Below, in pieces: positions 55,700 through 64,000 of a DNA stretch of 64,000 nt (its first letter is position 1; each line of letters opens with the position of its first letter). Origin of the DNA: Mesorhabditis belari (taxonomy: Eukaryota; Nematoda; Chromadorea; Rhabditida; Rhabditidae). Location of the stretch: assembly GCA_958450365.1 (NCBI GenBank), contig CAUEEP010000938.1, forward strand, positions 1,550,001 to 1,614,000. Reading direction: 5' to 3'. The notes beneath the pieces are model-generated. The model was not told the DNA's origin and searched no databases. It saw nothing but the letters and a program-made list of their open reading frames with translations. Made by a program: the position numbers and the translations under genes.

Positions 55700-56300
55700 T
55701 TTATTCAGAAAGAAATAAAGTGCGAAAACGACATGAAAAATGTACAATAGATAAAAGATCACAAAGTCACTTAAAATGCAACGAAATAGCCCTTTTAAAA
55801 TTTAAATCAGACACGGTGGAGATCAAACGCAACTTGTCGGGAAGGGCATTCCAAACTTTAGTCAAACAAAAAACCTTTTAAACAAAAATTGAATGTAAAT
55901 CTAAAAAATTGACTAAAACAAAAAGAAATCATTGCTTTTAGCAAAAAATTAGAGCAAAAAAAACTGTTTGTTCAAGAGGAAACTTTGAGGCCCCATAATT
56001 TTTTTTTTCTTTTTATCCAATCTTTCTAATTTTAAAAATTTAACATAATTATTAATGATTCTGCGTTGAATGATACCAAATACTTGATGGTTGGACGCTC
56101 CTAGACCCACTCATTCATAATCGGCTAAGGGGGTTGAATGAAACGTTGTAGCGCCGTCAATTTTTAACCTAAACTCACAAATTTGGTACCAATCGACGGA
56201 GAATTGAATTCGCTACAAGATGATATAATATTGTCCTCATACATTAAAGGGTTGCTCTACTAGAAAGATTTGCCAAAAAATTTCATTCATAATCGGCTAC
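55700..56300. other. Spacer holding copy 1 of a 160-bp direct repeat
   Basis: The stretch 55,700-55,855 (AAAGTGCGAAAACGACATGA, CACGGTGGAGATCAAA) reappears at 56,530-56,687 in the same orientation. No gene recognised. Confidence 0.7.
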
Positions 56301-56302
56301 GA

Positions 56303-56524
56303 CATATATATGTTGTGTCCGATTTAGATTTCCGTCCGATTTAGATTGAACTTATCGCGGACGTCCGATTTAGATTACAGTCTATATCGGACGTCCGATT
56401 TAGATTCAATCTAAATCTTATATAGATTGAACAATAATATAAACATGTTTAGTATATGTTCTTAAGCGTTCTTAAGCGATTGAATCTAAATCGGACGGAA
56501 ATCTAAATCGGACACAACATATAT
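56303..56524. mobile_element. Foldback element with GTCCGATTTAGATT repeats
   Basis: TATATATGTTGTGTCCGATT at left, complement at right; each arm contains repeated CGGACGTCCGATTTAGATT-like words. It sits between the two 160-bp direct repeats. Confidence 0.88.
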
Positions 56525-56529
56525 AAATA

Positions 56530-56687
56530 CTTTATTCAGAAAGAAATAAAGTGCGAAAACGACATGAAAAATGTACAATAGATAAAAGATCACAAAGTCA
56601 CTTAAAATGCAACGAAATAGCCCTTTTAAAATTTAAATCAGACACGGTGGAGATCAAATGCAACTTGTCGGGAAGGGCATTCCAAAA
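56530..56687. repeat. 160-bp direct repeat, copy 2
   Basis: Matches 55,700-55,855 almost base for base (one difference seen, GATCAAATGC for GATCAAACGC). Confidence 0.92.
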
Positions 56688-57543
56688 ATGAATCAAAAAT
56701 TGGGTAAAGTTGAATATTATCTAAGAAAATGATGACAAAAGTTTGAGTTTTTTAAAAGATTTTATTAGTAAAATAGGTGTGGAATGGGAATTTTTGCCAT
56801 TCTACGTCTATTTTCCTCTTTTTTTTTGTTTAATATAGGCTTTTCTGATTATAAAGAAAGCTTGGAAAAGGTTTTTTTTATGAAAAAGAGAATATTTTAT
56901 TTTAAAAAATGAATGAAGACAAGAAAAAGCAAGGAAAAATGAATGTAAATTGGCTTAATGAAGGTTTAGAATGTTTGAATTGAAAGCTTTAATGATTTTG
57001 ACAATTCTTGATCTTCAAGTTATAAGTTTTCAAAGATTTTTCATTCAAATTTTATTGTTTATTTCATTTTATTCAATTTTATTTCATTCTATTTCAATTT
57101 ATTTCATTTTATTCAATAAAAACGAATTTAATTAATCTAATCTTTAAGATAAAGTCGAAAATTGATTTGTTTTAAATGAAAATCCCGAATTCGAGCTTTT
57201 CAACATGATAGTGATGCTTTAAATAAAAAAAAAAGAAACAAACAAAAAGCAATTTAATATTAATATTGTTAAGAATGTGATGAGATTACCGAATTGTAGA
57301 TTCTTTTGAATAGATACTTTTCTTTTTTTTTTCTTTCCCTTTGATCCCCTCGGGTCCTCTCACCCTTCCACATTCATATGTCATCGTGCGAAATATGGGA
57401 GAGCTTTCCCCTATCCCCTTTTTTCTCGAACTTCATCTCAACTCTGTTTTCCTCTGACCTTGAGAAATGTTTTCACTAGTTAAGTTTAAGATTTAAAGCT
57501 ACAATAAAGCTCAGCTAATCAGCTATCTTTTAACTTTTCAATT
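56688..57543. other. AT-rich spacer, no gene seen
   Basis: Poly-T/TTTCATTTTATT-rich, then a C/T-rich stretch at 57,340-57,450. No exon chain recognised. Confidence 0.55.
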
Positions 57544-58215
57544 ATGTTGTTGTTTGTTGTTTGTTGTTTGTTGTTTGTTGTTTGTTGTTTGTTGTTTGTT
57601 GTTTGTTGGTTGTTGTTTGTTGGTTGTTGGTTGTTGTTTGTTGTTTGTTGGTTGTTGGTTGTTGTTTGTTGTTTGTTGGTTGTTGGTTGTTGTTTGTTGT
57701 TTGTTGGTTGTTGGTTGTTGTTTGTTGGTTGTTGGTTGTTGTTTGTTGGTTGTTGGTTGTTGTTTGTTGTTTGTTGGTTGTTGGTTGTTGGTTGTTGTTT
57801 GTTGGTTGTTGGTTGTTGTTTGTTGTTTGTTGGTTGTTGGTTGTTGGTTGTTGTTTGTTGGTTGTTGGTTGTTGGTTGTTGGTTGTTGGTTGTTGTTTGT
57901 TGGTTGTTGTTTGTTGTTTGTTGTTTGTTGGTTGTTGTTTGTTGTTTGTTGGTTGTTGTTTGTTGGTTGTTGGTTGTTGTTTGTTGGTTGTTGGTTGTTG
58001 GTTGTTGTTTGTTGCTGTTTGTTGCTGTTTGTTGTTTGTTGTTGTTGTCGCTTATTGTTGCTTGTTGTTGTTGTTGCTTGTTGTTTGTTGTTGTTTGTTG
58101 TTGTGTGTTGCTTGTTGTTGCTTGTTGCTTGTTGTTGTGTGTTGCTTGTTGTCGCTTGTTGCTTCTTGTTGCTTGTTGTCGCTTGTTGCCGCTTGTTATT
58201 GTTTGTTATTGTTGT
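57544..58215. repeat. 7-bp TTGTTTG/TTGGTTG array
   Basis: About 670 bp of TTGTTTG and TTGGTTG heptamers, then TTGTTGCTTG near the right end. Because 7 is not a multiple of 3, all frames are open and give Leu/Val/Cys peptides; these are not genes. Confidence 0.97.
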
Positions 58216-58368
58216 TTTATTATGCCCATATTTTTGCATTTTGCTTATTTTATTTATTTCCATACAAATATTTTATTGCACATAGAATTTTACCCGAGAT
58301 AAGAGCAACCAGCAGGAATAGCAATTGGAAAAAAAACCCGTAACAGAAAAACTGATTATGAATTGATA

Positions 58369-61300
58369 TCACCATCGAAATCGTCGACCAATTAACGCAA
58401 AAAGTCGCTCATTGTACGGAAGAAAAGCTTTTCGGAGATTTTCCCGTGTTGATGATGAGACTGGGCGATGGGTTCGACCCTGAATTTCATTCTTTCACTG
58501 AACTGTTTTATGCTTTCTTTGTCATACAAAGTATTAAAGAATTGAGGAAGAGTCCGGAAAGGGGATTGAACGCTCGATCTTTTGCTTTCTGCTTTGGCAA
58601 TTGCTTTAACCATTGAGCTATCTAGTACCTTAACTTGCCAAGAAAAAGAAGGAAAGACAAGAGGGAAGAAGAAAGGAAGTAACAAAGAAAGTACTATATT
58701 TATTCTAATAGAAGCAATTTTGTGGAGTGATTAAAAAATAGAAGCGCATGCTTTTCTATTAGAACAAATACGGTATACCATTTCTGAAGTGATAAAGAGA
58801 ACAGTTGTGACCCGCTTTAACCTTATCATCGGGGATGATTTTGTTTCAGAATAGCCGATTAGCACAAAAAGGTTAAACGGGTTTCCCCAAAACGCTTACA
58901 ACATAACAAGAACACGCAGAATCCAACATAAGGTTAATACTCGTGCTAAGAGTACAGAACGGATTGATACTTCGTCGATGGCGACACAAATGTTAGTAAA
59001 TTCTTTTCTAAAGTGTTCAATCAGCTTACGGAATTTAGAACCTTAAGTAGATTGGATTTATAATTTTACAGTTTATTAGTACAGAATGAAAAGGTAACGA
59101 CAGCCGTTACAAAAACAGTGCACGTGAGGAGAAGCATCAAATTTCGAAAGAACGATCTGATAGAACGATCTGAAAGAACGATCCGAAAGAATGATCTGAA
59201 AGAACGATCTGATAGAACGATCTGAAAGAACGATCTGATAGAACGATCTGAAAGAACGATCCGAAAGAATGATCTGAAAGAACGATCTGATAGAATGATC
59301 TGAAAGAACGATTAGAAAGAACGATTAGAAAGAACGATCCGAAAGAATTCAAAACTCTAAACCCAAAAAGAGCGAGAAGCTACAAACCCCAATTCTCTAG
59401 AAAAATCAAAAAGAAATTTGAGGGCAGAGAATGAGACGAAAAAGCGATTGGTCAAAAAGGAACGTAAACAGGAAAGAAACGGACGAGAGCGAGCGTGGAG
59501 CGACAGAAATGTTTATTTGAAGTCTTACTAGTCTCTTCGAAACTTTATTTCCCACCTTTGAATCCCCGAGACAATGCGGTGGTTGGCGTTGATTCTTTCG
59601 AAAACAGAAAAACCCTTTTCGTTGATCCCAGACAAGAGATGAGGAGTTGATAAGATGCGGAACATTCAAGAAACTCTCTACCAGTCGTAACTAAACGAAT
59701 TTTTCAACAACTTTACAACAACAACAACTTTAAACTCTTAGAATTCTTTTCTCTACAGTATAGGGTGTTGGAAAACTATTGCAAACTATTGCAACAAATA
59801 TTATTACTTCTTATTACCTTGGTGAATTGTCTTAACCACTTTTTTTTGTACTTTTATTTAAAAAATAATCTATTTACCAATTCATTTACGATTTGCGACA
59901 ATTCGAAGATGCTATTTAGACACTTTGGTTCACAGAAACCTATTTTGATGTCAATAGAAAAGATAGAGCACAAAAAGTTAGATCTACAATCAAAGAGATT
60001 GGCAACATGCCAAGGAGAATTCAAGAAGTAATTGCGGCTCGCGGAGGACCTACTAAGTATTGTTTTTCATAATGTTTTTCTCACATGTTAAAAGACTTTT
60101 GTTCATCAATTTTTGGCTCAATTTTTGGCTTGATTTTTGTTTTATTAAAAAGTTCACACCTGATCAATTTTCAAATCCATCTTTTTGTAATGTTAAAATT
60201 AGAGATAATAAGCTCTTTAAATCTTTTAACCGTTGGTCGGTCGGATTTGGATCAAGATCAAGAAATTGGTTCGGATTTGACTTATTCTTTTTCTTTCTTT
60301 AAATCATTTTCTTTTATTTTACTTACTTTACTTGCTTTACTTGCTTTACTTGCTTTACTTACTGTACTTTACTTGCTTTACTTGCTTTACTTGCTTTACT
60401 TGCTTTACTTACTTTACTTACTGTACTTACTGTACTTACTTTACTTACTTTTACTTGCTTTACTTGCTTTACTTACTTTTACTTTTACTTTTACTTTTAA
60501 TTAAACTTTTGATTGTTAAAAGCTCACCTCTGGAAGCGGATCGATCCCAAATTTGTCTCCATCGACGATATGGATTTGCGAAAGGGGAAAATAGTTGAGC
60601 CAAGATCTGAATAATTGTTGAATCCATGAATTCTAAAGTTAATATTCTTTTTGTTTACCTTAAATGAATCTCATAAAGTGAATTCCTAACAGGTTTATAA
60701 TCTGTATCAATCTGATCAGTTCCATTTCGGAAAACAACTTCCCCAAAAAGTGGCAATGACTTTTTCAACTCTAAACGATTGTAGTAGACCTGTAAAAAGT
60801 TGGTTTGAGTTTTAGACAAAAAAGTACTTACCGTAAATACTGTAATAGTACCCCACCCCCATAATGACGGCGCGGAGTGTTGTGTAGTCTAGCTTTGAAC
60901 GCGTTTTTCTCGACACTGGTTCAAGCTACAATGCGCGCTTAGGTATCAAAAAATAGCCCTGAATCTCAGCTATTTTTTGATACCTAAACGCGCATTGTAG
61001 CATAAACCAGTGTCGAGAGAAACTCGTTCAAAGCTAGACTACACAACACTCCACACCGTCATTATGGGAGTGGGGTACTATTACAGTATTTACGGTATGA
61101 TTTCACCTGTGTGTAATCACTGATCGTTCGAATAACGGGCTCTCTCAAAATCACAATGATTTTCATTTTTGAATTCATCTGAAAGACTCTTTCCGGAGTT
61201 ACGAATGATGGAAAGTAGGCTGGTGTTTTCTCGATTGTTAACTGAATATTTTTTTTGTGTAATAGAAAGATTATATGATGGGATTACTTGGTGATGAAAT

Positions 61301-63071
61301 GAAAGTGGCATTTGATCTTTATACCAAGCGATTCCCCGCGAAAAAGTATCATTTCGATCAAAAAAGTGAACCTAAAAACAATTCAAGAGTTTAGATAAAG
61401 AGAATTCAGTAGGGGATTTGGGTTTTGTTGTTTTATTTCTATGCACTTACCTCTCTTCTGGCCGCTCGGATCATTGGATGAAGAGCCAACGCGTCGAGGA
61501 GCGCTCGAGTTCCACCCTGAACTCGAGATAGAATCATTTTCACAATCAGAACTCTCGACGATCTTCGATTTAACGATCTTGGATTTAACAATCTTCGATA
61601 TAACGATTTCATTTCGTGATTCCGGCTTGATTTTGATTTTGGCTTTGATTTTGAATATCTCTGATTGTTTGAATATCTCTGACTGTTTGAATATCTTTAT
61701 ATCAAAAGGCGACTGTAAAAAGATAGCCAAATTGTGCAGAAAAGTAGCTCTTTTCTGTGAAATCTTATTTGATGCTTTGATTTTGAATATCTCTGATTGT
61801 TTGAATATCTCTGATTGTTTGAATATCTCTGATTGCTTGAATATCTCTGATTGCTTGAATATCTCTGATTGTTTGAATATCTCTGATTGCTTGAATATCT
61901 CTGTTCGCTTGAATATCTTTGATTCTCTTGTCCTTCCTTTAGAGGAAGGAAGAAAAAGAAGAAAGGAAAGAAATTTGCGCTTATTTTCATTCAAATTTCT
62001 TTAGTAGGTCTCAGTTTTGAAAGAAAATCAATCTTTTTCAAGTGTCAGTGGGTTTATTTTTCAAATGTCAAGAGAAAATGACGAATTCAGTGCACCAGAA
62101 AGGGCGTTTTGCAGAAAAGTAGTTCTTTTCTGTGAAATCTTATTTGATGTTTTGATTTTATCTCTGAATATCTCTGATTCTCTTGTCCCTCCTCTAAATA
62201 TAAAGCTCGAAAGATCGTTTGTGTTCTAAAAAGGGACGGAGCCCACTTTCTATTGCTTTTCTTTGGCATTGAAACACTGAACCAACGATTGATTCTATTT
62301 TCTCGCTAGATTATTGATTGTGCTATATCTAAATAAATATCTAACTAATCATTGCCCCATCGGTACCCTCTCACGCACTGCACACAGATTATACAGTAAA
62401 ATTAGTCTACAGATAGAGTTCGGATAAGTTTCAGAAAAAGCTTAGAGCTCCGATTATTCTCTAGCTCGAGTTTGATATTCAATTTTGTGACTTAAATTTT
62501 ATCTTTATCTGTATGTAATCTGTAGTAAGAGTACTATAGTAAGAGTACAATAGTAAACAGTACTAGAGAGTAAGAGTACTATAGAGTAAGAGTACTAGAG
62601 AGTAAGAGTACTATAGAGTAAGAGTACTAGAGAGTAAGAGTACTATAGAGTAAGAGTACTAGAGAGTAAGAGTACTAGAGAGTAAGAGTACTATAGAGTA
62701 AGAGTACTATAGAGTAAGAGTACTAGAGAGTAAGAGTACTAGAGAGTAAGAGTACTATAGTAAGAGTACTATAGTAAACAGTACTGCCGAATCTCTCACT
62801 CACTTTCCTGGCTCCAATAATAAGACATCCGGGTAAACGACGCTTTTTCAGTTCAAAGTCGACACTAAATATTGAGAGGATTTCGAAAATTAAGAAAATT
62901 AAGCAAATTTTACCTTTCATTAATCGCCGACTCGTCTTCCATTGAATATTTATGGATTTCGTATTGTTGCTCATCTTTCTGATTGCTGTAGAAAAATGAG
63001 ATCTCTACCAGCGCCAGTAGAGACAAAATGGCGCATGTGTAAAGGAGGAAATGAAGCGGGAAACGGTACAT
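58369..63071 (-). CDS. Heparan sulfate glucosamine 3-O-sulfotransferase
   Basis: Nine exons, 5' to 3' on minus: 62914-63071, 62804-62864, 61451-61516, 61288-61371, 61107-61241, 60659-60789, 60528-60606, 59556-59690, 58369-58479; 319 aa, normal for a short 3-OST. It transfers sulfate from PAPS to the 3-OH of glucosamine in heparan sulfate, in the Golgi lumen. Type II anchor near residues 5-28 (LLYTCAILSLLALVEISFF). 5'-phosphosulfate loop IIGARKGGTRALL (Lys73); EVHFFDR with probable catalytic Glu95; TIEKTPAYF; 3'-phosphate motif REPVIRTISDYTQ (Arg156, Ser164); GFFCFRK...HCLGDSKGR with the Cys267-Cys278 pair; C-terminal RFRW. ATG follows an outron-type AATTTTAG by 21 bp. Introns carry a palindrome, four minisatellites and a tRNA-like sequence. 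All key residues are present. Confidence 0.96.
58545..58630 (-). pseudogene. tRNA-like sequence in sulfotransferase intron
   Basis: Minus strand: TAGCTCAATGGTTAAAGC, an almost perfect A box/D arm, followed by CGTTCAATCCC, a good B box, at tRNA spacing. The anticodon stem does not form properly and the acceptor is unclear. tRNA pseudogene or tRNA-derived repeat, same strand as the host gene. Confidence 0.45.
59143..59342. repeat. 12/13-bp GAACGATCTGAAA array
   Basis: About 16 units, variants GATCTGATA, GATCCGAAA and GATTAGAAA, in the last sulfotransferase intron. Confidence 0.94.
60310..60502. repeat. TTTACTTGC/TTTACTTAC array
   Basis: About 190 bp of 10-bp units in sulfotransferase intron 7, ending about 25 bp from exon 60,528-60,606. 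Confidence 0.94.
60830..61098. mobile_element. Palindromic foldback element filling a sulfotransferase intron
   Basis: Left arm ACCGTAAATACTGTAATAGT, right arm its complement; about 130-bp arms with few mismatches, centre near 60,964. It occupies 269 of the 317 bp of the intron 60,790-61,106 and ends eight bases inside the 5' splice site. Confidence 0.94.
61645..61922. repeat. 18-bp minisatellite TTGAATATCTCTGATTGT
   Basis: Two blocks of 18-bp units (61,648-61,700 and 61,778-61,922, about eleven units in all) separated by a unique piece. In sulfotransferase intron 2. A related fragment, including AAGTAG.TCTTTTCTGTGAAA, recurs at 62,110-62,170. Confidence 0.94.
61923..62519. other. Sulfotransferase intron 2, unique part
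   Basis: Contains a partial duplicate of the preceding array region (62,085-62,215). No exon evident. Confidence 0.6.
62520..62785. repeat. 15-bp minisatellite GTAAGAGTACTATAGA
   Basis: About 16 units alternating AGTACTATAGAGTAAG and AGTACTAGAGAGTAAG. The array ends 19 bp from exon 62,804-62,864, and each unit contains GTAAG. Confidence 0.95.
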
Positions 63072-63507
63072 TTCACAACATTTTTTAAAAGCTAAAATTG
63101 AAGAGATAAATATAGAAATATAGAAATATAGAAACTTTTTGAGAATTATTTTCTTGAGGAGAAAAACCGAAATTTGACACTTCACAACACAGCTAATCAT
63201 CGGTTTTTGCCAAAAAGAAATGCCAAAAAGAAGACTTTTTAACACAAGTAATGCTGAGAGTTGCAAAAATGTTTAGAATACAAATAGAGAATTGGAAAAA
63301 AAAACAGGAATAGACTTTATTAGGATCAAAATTTAGAGGCTAGACTTTATCTAGAACAAGATTTCTAGACCGGCTTCCATATTTTCGCTTTGTGAATTTA
63401 AAATGAAAAAATTTTTGTGATAGAAAGTAGTTTTAAATGGCTTATTGACCATATTGATCATAAAAAAAGTGTTTAAAACAATTTTCGGAATGTTTTTTTG
63501 GAAAATT
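63072..63507. promoter_or_regulatory. 5' flank of sulfotransferase gene
   Basis: AT-rich; a trans-splice-type acceptor AATTTTAG on the minus strand ends about 21 bp before the ATG (63,092-63,099). Promoter expected here; no motif can be assigned. Confidence 0.45.
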
Positions 63508-64000
63508 GGCTTGGCTTTGGCTTGGCTTTGGCTTGGCTTTGGCTTGGGTTAGCTTGGTTTGGCTTTGGTTTGGTTCGGTTTGGCTTGGCTTTGGCTTTGC
63601 TTTGGCTTGGTTTTGGCTTAGCTTGGCTTTCCTTAACTTGGCTTGGCTTGGCTTGGCTTTGGCTTTGGCTTTGGTTTGGCTTAGTTTTGGCTTAGCTTGG
63701 CTTTCTTTAACTTGACTTGGGTTAGCTTGGTTTGGGTTTGGCTTAGCTTGGCTTGGCTTTGGCTTTGACTTGGCTTTGGCTTTGGTTCGGCTTGGCTTTG
63801 GTTCGGTTTGGCTTTGACTTGGCTTGGTTTTGGCTTGGTTTTGGTTTTTCTTTGGCTTTGGTTCGGCTTGGCTTTGGCTTGGCTTGGCTTTGGCTTTGGT
63901 TTGGCTTTAGCTTTGGCTTTGGCTTGGCTTTGGCTTTAGCCTGGCTTGGCTTGGCTTGGCTTGGTTTTGGTTTTGCTTTGACTTTGGCTTGGCTTGGTTT
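63508..64000. repeat. GGCTTG/GGCTTT satellite
   Basis: About 490 bp of GGCTTGGCTTTGGCTTTG words with TTGGTTCGG variants, running off the right edge. Confidence 0.96.

Noticed and set aside
57544..58343. Four overlapping ORFs of 240-260 aa rich in Leu/Val/Cys or Asn/Gln/Thr
   Set aside because: They are the frames of a 7-bp repeat, open on both strands, with no splice sites or conserved motif.

Overview
The window is nuclear DNA of a nematode, most likely a free-living rhabditid. Genes have many small exons. Most introns are about 45-60 bp and end in TTTCAG-like acceptors, and several start codons lie a few bases after such an acceptor, as expected for spliced-leader trans-splicing. The DNA is AT-rich, with Tc1/mariner, MULE and foldback elements and an exceptional number of minisatellites. 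Exon models below were read by eye from reading frame, splice sites and family motifs. No search was run, so the species is not named.

Layout: 1-1,110 is a CAAAA-type satellite. 2,078-4,965 (+) is the 3' third of a cytochrome P450 whose 5' exons lie off the left edge. 6,840-12,106 (+) is a complete 4-coumarate-CoA ligase-like acyl-CoA synthetase (17 exons, 547 aa) with foldback elements and a mariner deletion derivative in its introns. 12,263-16,126 is a transposon cluster (Tc1-like, partial Tc1-like, MULE with transposase remnant, foldback). 16,473-20,814 (+) is a complete WDR33/PFS-2 polyadenylation factor (23 exons, 817 aa). 21,202-25,060 (-) is a single-pass membrane protein of unknown function (about 25 exons). 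30,834-31,539 (+) is a small 87-aa membrane protein. 33,332-39,967 (-) is an arrestin-domain protein with MULE and mariner insertions in one large intron. 40,000-58,300 has no gene I can establish; it is a minisatellite and transposon field. 58,369-63,071 (-) is a complete heparan sulfate glucosamine 3-O-sulfotransferase (9 exons, 319 aa). The right end is a GGCTTG/GGCTTT satellite.

The genes look like unrelated housekeeping and accessory functions: lipid activation, mRNA 3' end processing, cargo adaptor, Golgi sulfation and detoxification. I see no operon: neighbours on the same strand are separated by kilobases. The main novelty is structural. More than thirty different minisatellites, each with its own unit, sit in introns and spacers, and long near-palindromic foldback elements occupy introns. 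One mariner derivative keeps only its DNA-binding domain, and the Tc1 copies share the same coding lesions although they look recently moved or copied.
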